This document shows, in pieces, positions 8,323 to 18,711 of a stretch of DNA of 64,000 bases; the first letter of the stretch is position 1, and every line of letters starts with the position of its first letter. The stretch is taken from the NCBI GenBank assembly GCA_963729445.1, contig CAVSNU010000002.1, positions 1 through 64,000 on the forward strand, given 5' to 3'. Below the pieces are notes generated by a model, which worked only from the letters and a program-made list of their open reading frames with translations, was not told where the DNA came from and searched no databases. Made by a program: the position numbers and the translations under genes. Source of the stretch: JACCZH01 sp963729445. Lineage in GTDB: Bacteria > Chloroflexota > Chloroflexia > Thermomicrobiales > CFX8.

Positions 8323-11300
8323 AGTTACGCCTCCGCCTCCAGGACGACGGCGTCGCGGCCGAACAGGCGGGTGAGGCCGCGCATGAAGGTCCGGCGTGAG
8401 GTCGACGACGGCCGTGCGCGCGTGGAGGCGGACCGGCCGCGGGAGCTGCGTCGTCGTCACCTCGAAGTAGAGCTTGCCCGCCCCGTTCTCCTCGCAGAGC
8501 TCGGCGAGCTCCGTCGAGCGTCCGGCTCCTGAACAGGTCGGCGTCGAGCCGGAGCACGACGGCCTTGACGAGCTGCTCGCGGACGCGCCACATCGGGAGC
8601 AGGTCGCGCGCGATGATCTTGAGGTCGCCCGAGACCTCGACCGGCCGCGCACGAGGACGACCTCGTCGACGACGAGGAGGTGGCCGAACTTCTCGTAGCG
8701 ACTGCGCGAACAGGACGACCTCGGCCTGCCCCGTCGTGTCTTCGAGCGTGACGAACGCCAGGGGCCTGCCGGCCTTGCAGGTGCGCCGGCTTGATGGCCG
8801 TCACGATCCCGAGCCGCGTAGTCGCGCTCGGCGTCGACCCCTCGCGCTGTCGCCGAGGCGGAGCGTGCCGAAGGCGCGGGCCTCGGCGGCGTAGTCGTCG
8901 AGCGGGTGGCCGGAGACGTAGAACCCCATCAGCTCGCGCTCGTGGCGGAGCTGTTCGCCGCGCCCCACTGCTCGACGGTCGGGAGCGGCGGGCGGACTCG
9001 CCCGGTCCGCCGTCGCCCCCGCCCGCCGAAGAGGGACGACTGGCCCATCGCGACGTCGGCCTGCTGCTTCTGGGCGTACGCCCCACGCCGTCTCGACGCC
9101 GGCCGCGAGTCTGCGCGCGGTGCCCCTCGAAGGCGTCGAGCGCGCCGGCGCGACGCGAGCGCCTCGAGCGGTCTTCTTGCCGACGGGCCGGAGGTCGAGC
9201 TCCTCGCACAGCTGCGAAGGTCGTCGAAGGCGCCGCCGGCCTTCTCGCGCGCGGCGAGGATGCGCCTCGATGGCCGCCTCGCCGACGCCCTTGATGGCGG
9301 CGAGCCCGAACCGGACGCGCCCGTGCTCGACGGTGAAGTGCAGAGACCGACCGGTTCACGCACGGCGGCAGCAGCTCCAGCCCGGCCGTCGCGCGTCGCG
9401 TCGAGCGCGATGGCGAGCTTCTTCGTGGTCGTGCCATTTCCGTCGTCATCACCGCGGCCATGAACTCGACCGGGTAGTTCGCCTTCAGGTAGGCCGTCTG
9501 GTACGCGACCACGCAGTAGGCGGCGGAGTGGCGACTTGTTGAAGCCGTAGCCGGCGAACTTCTCCATCATGTCGAAGACCTCGTCGGCCTTCTTCTCGCG
9601 TGATGCCGTTGCTCGGCGCGCGCCTTCGACGAACTTGTCGCGCTCCTTCGCCATCTTCTCCTTGTCCTTCTTGCCCATCGCGCGGCGCAGCAGGTCGGCG
9701 CCGCCGAGCGAGTAGCCGGCGAGCACCTGCGCCATCTGCATGACCTGCTCCTGGTAGACCAGGATGCCGTAGGTCGGCCTCGAGGATCTCCTCCAGCAGC
9801 GGGTGCGGCGTACTCGACCTTCTCGCGGCCGTGCTTGCGCTTGATGTAAGTCGGGATGAGGTCCATCGGGCCCGGGCGGTAGAGCGCGATGATCGCGATG
9901 ATGTCGTCGATGCAGGTCGGGCTTAGCTTGCGCAGCACGTCGCGCATGCCGCCGGACTCGAACTGGAACACGCGCGACCGTGTCGCCGCGCTTGAAGAGC
10001 TCGAAGGTCGTCGCGTCGTCGAGCGGGATCGTGTCGAGGTCGATCTCGACGCCGTGCGTGCTCGCGTGATCAGCGCGAGCGCGTCGTCGATGACGTGAGC
10101 GTCTTCAGCCCGAGGAAGTCCATCTTCAGCAGGCCGAAGCTCTCGATCCACGTCCCGTCGTACTGCGTCGTGACGTGTCGCCGTCGCCGTCCTTGCCCGT
10201 CTGGCGAGACGGGATGTAGTCGCTCGAGCGTGCCCGGCGCGATGACGACGCCGGCGGCGTGGACGCCCGTGTGGCGCGCCGAGGCCTTCGAGCACCTGTC
10301 GCGAGCTCGCATGCAGCTTGCGGATCTGCGGGTCCGGCGCGTCTCGCAGCAGGTCGCGCGAGCTCGCGGCACGTCCTCCTGCGCCGTCGGTCGAGCGTGC
10401 ACGCTTGACGCCGTCGGGGATCAGCTTCGCGATCCGGTCGGCCTCGCGCGAGCTGCAGCCCGAGCACGCGCGCCACGTCGCGCACGACCGACTTCGCGCC
10501 CAGCGTGCCGAAGGTGATGATCTGCGCAGACGCTCGCTCGCCGTACTTCTGCGCGACGTAGTCGATCACCTCGCCGCGGCCGCGGTCGTCAGAAGTCGAT
10601 GTCGATATCCGGCATCGAGACGCGCTCGGGGTTCAGGAAGCGCTCGAAGAGCAGGTCGTACTTGATCGGGTCGATGTCGGTGATGCCCAGGCAGTAGGCG
10701 ACGATCGAGCCGGCCGCCGAGCCGCGCCCGGGCCCGACCGGGATGCCGCTGCTCGCGCGCGCGCAGTCGATGAAGTCCCACACGATGAGGAAGTAGCTGG
10801 CGAACCCCATCTCGCTCGATGACGTCGAGCTCGAAGTCGAGCCGCTCGCGGAGCTCCGGCGTCGACGTCGGCGGTAGCGTCCGCGGCGCCCTCGTAGCGT
10901 GAGGTGCCGCAGGTAGCCGTCCGGCGTCGTGCGAAGCCGGCGAGCGGGAAGTGCGGCATGAGCAGCTTGCCCATCGGCAGCGTCGAGCCGGCAACTTGTC
11001 GGCCACCTCGAGCGTCGACGTCGCAGCGCTCGCGCGATGCGCGGCGGTGTTGTCGAAGACGCCCGCGGGAGCGTCGGCCCGAAGAGCGTCGCGCATCTCG
11101 TCGGGCGATCTTGAGGAAGAACTGGTCGGTGCTCGAACCGCATCCGCTCGGCTCGTCGAGCCTTGCGCCGGTCTGGATGCAGAGCAGCACGTCGTGCGCG
11201 TCGGCGTCGGCCTGCGTCGACGAAGTGGACGTCGTTCGTCGCGACGAGCCGGCACGCCGAGCTCGCGCGCCCAGCGCGAGCAGCGCGCGCGTTGCACGTG

Positions 11301-11845
11301 CCTGCTCCGCGATCCCGTGGTCCTGGATCTCGATGAAGTAGTCGTCCCGCCGAAGATGTCGACGGTACTCGCGGCGACGCGCTTCGCGGCCTCTGCCGTC
11401 GCCCTTCCGAGGATCGTCTGGAGCACCTCGCCCTGGAGGCAGCACGTCGTCGCGATCGAGCCCCTCGCGTGCTGCGCGAGCGTCGCCTTGTCGATGCGCG
11501 GCTTGTAGTAGAAGCCGTCGGTGTAGAGCAGCGCTGGAGAGCTGATGAGGTTGCGGTAGCCCTCCTCGTTCTTCGCAGCAGCACCTGGTGGTAGCGCGTC
11601 CGGTCGCGCCTGGTCGCTCATGCTCGCCGGGCGACGTAGAACTCGCACCCCACGATGGGCTTCACGCCGCCTGTCGCGGCACGCGTTGTAGAACTCGGGC
11701 GACGCCGTAGAGATTCCCGTGGTCGGTGATCGCGAGCGGCCGGCATGCCCATCTCGGCCGCGCGCCCGACGAGCGTCTTGATGCGCGCCGCGCCGTCGAG
11801 CAGCGAGTACTGGGTGTGGCAGTGGAGGTGGCAGAACTCGGGCAT
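8323..11845 (-). CDS. dnaE: DNA polymerase III alpha subunit (many frameshifts)
   Basis: The start MPEFCHLHCHTQYSLLDGAA is the PHP domain. Further on are VGPGRGSAAGSIVAYCLGIT and DIDPIKYDLLFERFLNPERV, followed by SMPDIDIDF, which carries catalytic aspartates of the C-family polymerase. Next are YGERASAQIITFGTLGAKSV, HTGVHAAGVVIAPGTL, ILVYQEQVMQMAQVLAGYSL, GGADLLRRAMGKK and a C-terminal OB-fold region ending LTRLFGRDAVVLEAEA. After correction the length (about 1,170 aa) matches DnaE. It is the replicative polymerase catalytic subunit. At least 25 indels break the frame, including one that turns PDIDIDF-DDRGRGEV into a stop. An essential gene this damaged argues for sequence error rather than decay. 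Confidence 0.9.
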
Positions 11846-11865
11846 CGGGGGGACGAGGGCGGCGG

Positions 11866-12085
11866 GAGGGCCGGGGGTCGGAGAGTCGGAGAGTCGGGAG
11901 CGTCGGAGGGTCGGGAGAACCCGGAGGCCGCTGAAGAAACGCCAGCCCGCCGCCGATCTCGCCGCTGTGGAAATCTTCCCTCGTCATCCGGCGCGACCTT
12001 TCCGCCCTCCCGACCCTCCCACCCTCCCACCCTCCCACCCTCCCACCCTCCCGACCCTCCCACCTTGCGATTTTCCCGACCCTCC
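11866..12085. repeat. Converging heptad-like low-complexity repeats upstream of dnaE
   Basis: On the plus strand, 11,866-11,935 consists of G-rich units of about 7-8 bases (GGTCGGAGAGTCGGAGAGTC and variants). Positions 11,998-12,085 consist of C-rich units (CCCTCCCA repeated, with CCCTCCCG variants), largely the reverse complement of the first block. About 60 bases lie between the arms. The two arms could pair into a long imperfect hairpin or form G-quadruplex-prone tracts. They lie between the divergent dnaE and the 12,096 gene, so they fill the shared promoter region. There are no CRISPR-like spacers. Confidence 0.7.
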
Positions 12086-12095
12086 GGCTCCCCCG

Positions 12096-12806
12096 ATGCT
12101 CGTCCTCGTCCTCGACCGCTACCACCTCGGCGACCCGCTCTTCGTGCGCCAGCTCGCCCGCGACCTGCCGGCGCACACCGGACCCGCGTGCTCGTCCACG
12201 ACAGCGCGGAGGAGGGCGAGCGCGCCGTGGAGGGGGAGGGCGGCGACGCCGTGCGTGTCGCCGGGCGCCTCCGCGTGACGACCGAGCGGGAGCGGGCGCT
12301 CGTCGAGCGCGCGCTGCGCGAGCTGAACCGCCGCATCGCGCACGAGCTGAACGAGGAGGGCGTGCCCGTGGTGCGCATGCTCGGCCTCGACCGCGGGCTG
12401 CTGCGCGACGACGCCGGGGCGGTCCGCGCCGGCGACGCCGGCTGGCTGGCCGCGCTGGCGGCGCAGGGGGCGGTCCCGCTCTCGCCCCGTCGGCGCGCTC
12501 GCGCCCGGCGGCGTCGAGCTCGACGCGGCGGGGGCGGCGGCGGCGCTTGCGGTGGCGCTCGGGCCGGCGGGGACGACGGCGGCGGTGTTCCTGACGACGG
12601 ACCGGCGGGCGGGGCTCTACGCCGGCGCCGAGCGGCTCGCCGTCGTGCCGGGGGTGCCGCCGGCGGGCGCCCGCGTGGGCGACGCGGAGGGGGCGGGGCG
12701 GGCGGCGCAGACCGTTAGGGTCCGGCTCACGACGGCGGCGGCGCTCCGCGGGGAGGGGCTGCCCGAGGGGACGGACCTCGGGCCCGCCGCGGCGGCGGCG
12801 GGGTGA
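12096..12806 (+). CDS. Possible amino-acid-kinase-like protein (frameshifted)
   Basis: The start MLVLVLDRYHLGDPLFVRQL is followed, after an indel near 12,180, by RVLVHDSAEEGERAVEGEG, AVRVAGRLRVTTERERALVE, RALRELNRRIAHELNEEGVP and VVRMLGLDRGLLRDDAG. After another indel near 12,490 come VGALAPGGVELDAAGAAAAL and GTTAAVFLTTDRRAGLYAG. The order resembles the acetylglutamate-kinase-like fold (a strand with a nucleotide loop, then REVNRRI-x-LNxxGVPVV, then LDAAGAA-x-LA-x-LG). The glycine-rich phosphate loop is not obvious, so activity is doubtful. It diverges from dnaE across the heptad repeats. Low certainty on function, moderate on being a real gene. Confidence 0.45.
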
Positions 12807-12950
12807 AAGCGGGGGGCGAGGTGCGGAATCCGGGCCAGTCGCGCCCTTTTTGTTGACTCGCATGCGGCTGCGGGCTATGTTGGAGGCATCCCGGTGTGAG
12901 GCTCAGTTTCGCCCGCGCCGCCCCGTCCCACCCAGTCCCATTCGCTCCCA

Positions 12951-13126
12951 TGGCCAATTGTCACGGCGACCTCGCTCAGCGCGTCGCCGGCATGGAGGAC
13001 GACTTCAACAAGTTCTACGACAAGGGCAACAAGGCTGCCGGCACGCGCATCCGCAAGGGCATGCAGGACATCAAGAAGATGGCCCAGGACATCCGCTCGG
13101 ACGTGCAGGACAAGAAGAACGCCTAG
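12951..13126 (+). CDS. Histone H1-like small protein
   Basis: This 58-aa protein has the sequence features MANCHGDLAQRVAGMEDDF, then NKFYDKGNKAAGTRIRKGMQ and DIKKMAQDIRSDVQDKKNA. The segment FxKFYxKGNKAAGTRxRKGMQ-x-LKKxAQ-x-IR is the hallmark of the small histone H1-like proteins of Salinibacter and other Bacteroidota, which bind and compact DNA. It is intact, has its own terminator 29 bases downstream, and supports placing the first part of the window in that lineage. It is probably abundant; the strong terminator fits a highly expressed monocistronic gene. Confidence 0.8.
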
Positions 13127-13154
13127 GCGCTCTCGGCCGTCCCGACGGTTTCGG

Positions 13155-13182
13155 GCCGCACCGACCTTCGGTGCGGCCTTTT
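13155..13182 (+). terminator. Rho-independent terminator after the histone-like gene
   Basis: Arms GCCGCACCGA and TCGGTGCGGC form a perfect 10-bp stem with a CCT loop, followed by CTTTT. It begins 29 bases after the stop of the histone-like gene. The next gene starts at 13,184, immediately after it. Confidence 0.85.
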
Positions 13183-13183
13183 C

Positions 13184-15429
13184 ATGCCCATGCGCCGCGT
13201 CCGCTCGTCCCTGCTCGCCGTCCCCGGCCTCGGCGCGATAGCGGGGCTCTACGGTCTCGTGGCGCTGGCGCTGGCGCCGTGGCCGGTCGTGGGCCTGCTG
13301 CACGCCGAGGCGAGCGCCGTCGTCTCGGCGGCGGCATGTGTCCTGGCCGCGTGGGGCGGACGGCGCGCGTTCGTCCGCGGCGCGTCGCTGGCGCCGACGC
13401 TCGCTGCGCACGTGGCGGCCACGGCCGTGCCACTCGCGGTGCTGACGGTCACGCTCGTGTGGCGTCCCAACTGCGCCTACCCGACCGGCCTGGCGCTCTA
13501 CCTCGTGATGGTGCCGCCGGGCGCCGTGCTCGGCGTGGCGCTCGCGTACGCCTGCCACGGGCTGCGGGGCGGGGCGCTCCTCATGGTGGCGGCCGGCGCC
13601 GTGGCGCTCGCCGGCGGCCTCGTGGCCGACCTCGCCGTGCGACCGCAGCTGTTCACCACCAGCCACGTCTTTGGCGCCGTGCTGGGGCCGATCTACGACG
13701 AGGAGCTGACCGTGCGTCCGGGGCTGCTCGCCTTCCGGGCGCTCTCGCTCGGCTGGGCGGCGTGGCTGGTCTGGCTGGGCCACTGGCGACGGGGTGGGGG
13801 ACGCGCGGCCGCGCTCGCCGGGGCCGGCGTGGCGCTCATGCTGGGCTCCGGCTACGTGGCGGCCGTCCCGCTGGGCATCCAGCAGACGCCTGCCCGCATC
13901 GAGCGCGCGCTGGGCGGCGTGGCCGAGGCGGCGCCGTTCCGGCTCGTCTACGACCCGCGCGCGACGTCGCCCGAGGCCATCGCGAAGGCGGCCGACGACG
14001 CCCGCTGGCACGCCGAGCGCCTGCGTCGCGCGCTGGGGACGGACTGGACCGAGCCAGTGACGCTCGTGCTCTATCCCGACCCCGTCACCAAGGGCGCGCT
14101 CATCGGTTCGCGCATCGTGAGCGTCACGCCGACGTGGCTGCCCACGCCGCAGGTTCACATGCTGGCGGCCGAGGTGCCGCGCTCGCTCGGCCACGAGCTG
14201 GCGCACGTCGCGGCGCGGGCGTTCGGGATGCCGCTCGTGCGGGCCTCGCCCGCCGTGGGCCTCGTCGAGGGGCTGGCGGTGGCGGTCGAGGGACCGGACG
14301 GGCGTGCCCTCGCCCGAGGCGCTCGTCGCCGCCGCGCGCGCCCTCGCCTCCGACGGGGGCGACGCGGGCGGCTGGAGGCCGATCCCGCCGCGGTCGTCCG
14401 CCGGACGATGGACCCGCTCGGCTTCTGGACGGCCCGCGCGGGCGTGGCCTACACGGCGGGCGGCGCCTTTACGGGGTGGCTGCTCGATACGTACGGGCCC
14501 GTGCCGCTCCGCGAGGCGTATCGCACGGGACGCTTCCGCGCGGCCTACGGCGTCCCGCTCGACACGCTCGCCGAGCGCTGGGCGCGTCACGTGGCCGCGG
14601 TGCCCGTCACCGAGGAGGCGCGCGCGACGGCCGCGTGGCTCTTCCGGCGCCCGTCGCTCTTCGAGCAGCGCTGCCCGCACCACGTCCCGCGCTGGGTGCG
14701 CGACACGCGCGACGGCTGGCGCGCGCTGGACGCGTCCGACACGACGGCTGCCGGCGAGCCTCCGCCGCGCCCTCGCCCGCCGCTCGGACGCGGCAGAGGC
14801 CATCGCCGGCGCCGCGCTGGTCCGGGCCGCCGGCCACGCGCGCCGCCACTGTTCGCCGCGCCGAGGCGGCCCGACCGCCTGCGCGCCGCCGGCCGACGCG
14901 CCGCCCGCTTCGCTCGCCGCCGTGGCCGACCCCACCGCCTCGCCGGCGACGACCGGGCGGCGGATGCCCTCTACCGCCTCGCCCTCGACGCGCTGGCACC
15001 GTCCGACCGTTCGGGGGCGCCTCGTGATGTCCGCGCCGCGCGGCGCTCGATGCCCGTGCGCTGGCGGCCCTGCGGGCGTGGCCGGCGACAGCCGGAGCGC
15101 GCGGCCTCGGCACGGTTGACCCGGTGCTGGCGCTCGCGCTGTGGACGGCCGCCGAGAACTCCGCCGAGGCGGGCGGGCGCGGCCCGCCGGGCGCTCGCGC
15201 TCGGTCTGGAGGGCGCCGAGGGCTCGCACGCTGGCGGTCGAGGCAGCGCGCGCGCCTACCGGGCCGGGGCGTGGGCCGAAGCCGAACGCCTCGCCTCCGG
15301 GACGGAACGCGCTTCGCGGGCGGCCGGCGAGGCCTCGCAGGCCGATGTGGCGGCCGACCGCGCGGCGCGCGCGCGCTGGCGCCGTGCGGCCCGTACGCGC
15401 GCCCGTTACGCGTCGTCGTGGATCGGTGA
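13184..15429 (+). CDS. Polytopic membrane protein with HExxH metallopeptidase and C-terminal repeat region (frameshifted)
   Basis: The first 220 codons are a chain of hydrophobic helices (LGAIAGLYGLVALALAPWPV, AAHVAATAVPLAVLTVTLVW, ALYLVMVPPGAVLGVALAY and others), so about six membrane segments. The next region contains GHELAHVAARAF, an HExxH zinc motif, and GLVEGLAVAVE, a Glu about 30 residues later that could be the third ligand of a gluzincin. Then TYGPVPLREAYRTGRFRAAY resembles the peptidase MA/DUF2268-type groove region. From about 14,760 the protein is Ala-rich and TPR-like (DDRAADALYRLALDALAP). Indels near 14,300, 14,350, 14,760 and after 15,010 break the frame. The overall architecture is unfamiliar to me; the protease assignment rests on the two motifs. 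Confidence 0.55.
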
Positions 15430-15472
15430 GCCGCGAGGGTGCGTAGCGTGCGCCCCGCTGCGCCCCGCCCCC

Positions 15473-16390
15473 ATGTTTCGCGTCCTGCCGCTCTGCCTCG
15501 TCGTCTGGCGCGTGGCCGCGCTCGCCGTGGCGGAGATGCAGTCTGCCGCCGGAAGGCGAGGGTGCCATGCGGCCCCCGTCTGGCACGTCGGGCGCCGGCC
15601 CCGCGGCCGACACGCCATCCAGGCGGTGCAACTGCACGCCGCCGGCGACGAGGCCTCGCTGCCGATCTATCGCGCTCGGGTCGCGCGAGCCGCTGCGGCT
15701 GGCCTTCGACTGGCTCGTCGAGGGCACCGGCCGGCCGCTAGCATCACGTTCGCGCACACGGACCGCGATGGGCGCGAGACGCTGCTGCCGACCGAGTACC
15801 TGTCGGGCTTCGAGCGAGACGACCTCACCGACTACCGCGTCTCGGGCCTGACCGGCCTCAGCTACGTCCACTACGAGTACACGCTGCCCAATCCGCGGAT
15901 CGGCTTCCTCGTCTCGCGGGCGCTACGTCTGCGCGTGACGGAGCAGGGCGACGAGCGCGCGCCGCTGCTTCGAGCGGACGTTCCTCGTGAGCGAGGAGGC
16001 CGCCAACGTCGCCTTCGCGTTCCTGCCCGGGCTGAGCGACCGCGGGGCTGTCCGGGTGCAGCCCGTCGTGGAGCTCCGGCCGGGGACGCCGCTGCAGGAC
16101 GCGCAGGTGTTCGACTACACCGTCTGCTTCGCCCGCGACGGGCGGCACGACCGGCTGCGATGCACCGGCGAGCCGTCGCTGCTCGACCGCGCGCTGTACC
16201 GGTTCGCGCTGAGCCGGCGAGGCCGCCTTCGACCCGAGGGGCCGCTCTTCGAGGTCGACCTCTCGGTGCTCCGCTCCTCGACGCAGGTGACGAGGTCGAC
16301 TACAGCCGCCCAGCCCCTCCGCGTCGTGCTCGAACCCGACTACAAGCGCTTCGGCGACGAGATCTACGAGGACCTCGTCCGCGCCGGCAT
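15473..16390 (+). CDS. Type IX secretion system plug-domain protein (DUF5103), truncated at the junction
   Basis: After a hydrophobic start (MFRVLPLCLVV) and indels, the protein reads LPTEYLSGFERDDLTDYRVS, then GLTGLSYVHYEYTLPNPRIG, LRVTEQGDE, FLVSEEAANVAFAFLPGLS, and GPLFEVDLSVLR. The stretch Y-x-V-S-x2-G-x-SYVHYEYTLPN followed by a strand with SGRYxLRVTEQGDE is diagnostic of the DUF5103 plug-domain protein associated with gliding and type IX secretion of Bacteroidota. Members are exported and have an N-terminal beta domain. The frame continues past 16,390 into unrelated GH99-like sequence; the expected C-terminal half is absent. I read that as an assembly joint. Confidence 0.7.
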
Positions 16391-16420
16391 CGCCTCCTGG
16401 TGGGGCCAGGGCCATCACAC
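16370..16420. other. Probable chimeric assembly junction
   Basis: Codons to the left belong to the DUF5103 protein of a GC-rich, indel-ridden genome. Codons to the right begin in the middle of a GH99-like domain (GIASWWGQGHHTDG) of a clean, moderate-GC genome. Both lie in the same frame, so a fused protein appears. Codon use, error density and phylogenetic signal all change at this point. Confidence 0.75.
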
Positions 16421-17993
16421 TGATGGGAAAATCCCAGGTCTTCTGGACGCAGCGAACGGAACCAACTTCAAGTGGGCGCTCTACTATGAGCCCGAGGGAT
16501 CCGGAAATCCAGCTCCTTCCGCGATCAAGAGTGATCTCGATTACATTTCAGCCAAATATGCCAGCAATCCAAACTACCTGCGGGTGAACGGCAAGCCGGT
16601 CATGTTCGTCTGGGACGCGGGCACAACAGACAGTTGTACGGTGGTCAATCGTTGGAACGAAGCCAACGGGGGCAGATTCTACGTCGTGCAGAAAGTCTTC
16701 TCCGGCTACCGCACCTGTGCTGCCCAGCCTGACTCCTGGCATCAGTACGGGCCGGCGTCTCCCGCCGATCATCAGCAGGGTTACAGCTACAACATTTCCC
16801 CGGGCTTCTGGCACAAAATGGAGGGCAGTGCCCGGCTTGCGCGCGACCTGAACCGCTGGAACCAGAACATCCGCGACATGATCGCGTCCGGCGCGCCGTG
16901 GCAGTTGATCACTTCCTTCAATGAGTGGGGCGAAGGCACTATTGTTGAAAGTGCGAAGGAATGGGAGACCAGCTCCGGCTTCGGCGCCTATCTCGACGCG
17001 CTGCATAACAATGGTGGAGCGACCGGCTCGCCAGCACCAGCAACGCCAATCGCAACAGCACCCGCAGAAACGCCCAGCGCTACTCCAATTACTGCAACCC
17101 CAATTTCCACGGCGCCGCCACAAGCGACACAGCCGCCTGCCAATGGTTCAGGTGAAAGTGTGTCGATCATTGCCGCTGGAGATATCGCCTGTCAACCGGA
17201 TCACGAACACTTCAATGAGGGTGAAGGAGCGACACGAGCCTGCCGTCAAAAGCACACTGCAGACATCGTCACCGCTGAAAACCCAGACGCGGTGCTTGTG
17301 TTGGGTGACTTGCAGTATGACGGTGGCTCACTCAGCGACTTCAAGGCCTCATACGATCTCTCCTGGGGCAAGTTCAAGGACAAGACGCTCCCGATTCCCG
17401 GCAACCACGAGTACGGAACGTCAAAGGCGGCCGGCTACTTCGATTACTTCGGGAGCCGGGCCGGCGACCGGGATAAGGGCTATTACTCTTCAGATCAGGG
17501 TGCGTGGCAGTTAGTTGCGTTGAACAGCAACTGCTCCAAGATCGGCGGCTGTGGTCCGGATTCAGCACAGTATAAGTGGCTGAAGCAAACCCTTGAGGCC
17601 GGAACCACCATGTGTGAAGTGGCGATGATCCATCATCCTCGCTGGTCATCGGGAAACCACGGAGACAATAGCGAAGTTCAGCCGCTCTACGATCTTCTGT
17701 ATCAGCATGGTGTTGACGTCGTCCTCAGCGGACACGACCACCACTACGAACGCTTCGCGCCACAGGACGCGTCCGGCAAGCGAGATGATGCGAAGGGAAT
17801 GCGCCAGTTCATTTCCGGGGCTGGAGGCAAGAACCTGTACAGTCTTGATTCGGCAAAATCGAACAGTGAAGTCCGCGAAGCCGACACCTTTGGTGTGCTA
17901 AAGATGGATCTGAACGATGGGAACTACGAGTGGAAGTTCCTGCCGGAAGCGGGTAAAACCTTCACCGACGCCGGGAAGGGTTCCTGCCACTAG
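16391..17993 (+). CDS. GH99-like domain fused to a secreted metallophosphatase (5' end missing)
   Basis: The first part (16,391-17,010) reads GIASWWGQGHHTDGKIPGLL, KSDLDYISAKYASNPNYLRV, PVMFVWDAGTTDSC, FNEWGEGTIVESAKEWETSS. This is the pattern of GH99/GH71-like domains (WWGxG...D, SFNEWGEGTxVES, with candidate acidic catalytic residues). A Pro/Thr/Ala-rich linker follows (17,020-17,150). Then comes a calcineurin-like phosphoesterase: AAGDIAC, VLGDLQYDGG, PGNHEYGTSKAAGYFDYFGS, IHHPRWSSG, LSGHDHHYERFAP; these supply the D-x-n-GD-x-n-GNH(E)-x-n-H-x-n-GHDH metal ligands. It is probably secreted. Its N-terminus and signal peptide were lost at the chimeric joint. The phosphatase half is a paralogue of the gene at 18,712. 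Confidence 0.8.
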
Positions 17994-18711
17994 CGTCCGC
18001 CGGTACCATTAGCCGGTACTCACCACCCCCAGATACCGGCGGCACCAGCGTGTAATAGCCGCATGAGCAAGCAGAGGCCCGCGGGCCTCTGCCTGCTCAC
18101 GTTCCAGCCTGGCATCGATGCGCGAAACACTACGCCCTGGCGCGGACGAGTCGACGTTGCCAGCAAGGTGATAGCACCTCCTCGCAGACCAGATGGAACG
18201 TGCGCTCCGCGCTTTCTTCGCTCTCACCAGCCTCGGCCAAACTGCCAGGTAAGCGCTGGTAATCGAACGTCTCGGGCCCACATGTACAAAGGTAAATACG
18301 TTCTCGATGACGTGACGTCAATCGCTTCATAATACACGTCATACTGATGATCAGACGGTACAATTCTAGTGACTCAATCTACCGTTCGCGCTTGGTAATC
18401 CACTGCGATTTGAGGCAACGGCTAGTTTTGCAATTGATGAAACATCGGAATGATCCGGTGCAGCGCTCCTAGTATGGACCTGCATAAGTGCTTGAACTCA
18501 GGATCTCCCCAGCGAACACATTGCTCATATCTGTCCAAGTTGCCGGCCGATCAGCGTGAGGCCGACGGTTGTGGTATGCGCCGTGCGGCTTCACAACAGG
18601 GAGGCAGTTCCAGTGGGCACCCAGGACCGGGGTTCCTGATGATCCGCTAGTGTAGAGGCCGCATGCTTTGACTCCAACTCACATGTTGAGCCGGATGGGC
18701 AAGGAAATTTC
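17994..18711. other. Intergenic region with a terminator hairpin
   Basis: The stretch of about 720 bases holds one strong hairpin near its start. I see no convincing gene; the short frames present have neither ribosome binding sites nor recognisable motifs. The segment just before 18,712 carries AAGGA seven bases upstream of a GTG, which is the likely start of the next gene. Confidence 0.5.
18064..18099 (+). terminator. Long hairpin after the first metallophosphatase gene
   Basis: TGAGCAAGCAGAGGCCC and GGGCCTCTGCCTGCTCA form a 17-bp stem with one mismatch and a 2-base loop. It lies 70 bases past the stop. No run of T follows directly, so it may act as an mRNA 3'-end barrier as well as a terminator. 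The core GCAGAGGC recurs in the hairpin after the paralogous gene. Confidence 0.6.

Noticed and set aside
11866..12085. CRISPR-like array
   Set aside because: The units are 7-8 bases with no unique spacers, and there are no cas genes nearby.
1..16390. Many long open frames on both strands in the GC-rich part
   Set aside because: They are shadows caused by high GC and have Arg/Pro/Ala-rich compositions. Only frames with recognisable motifs or sensible structure were kept.
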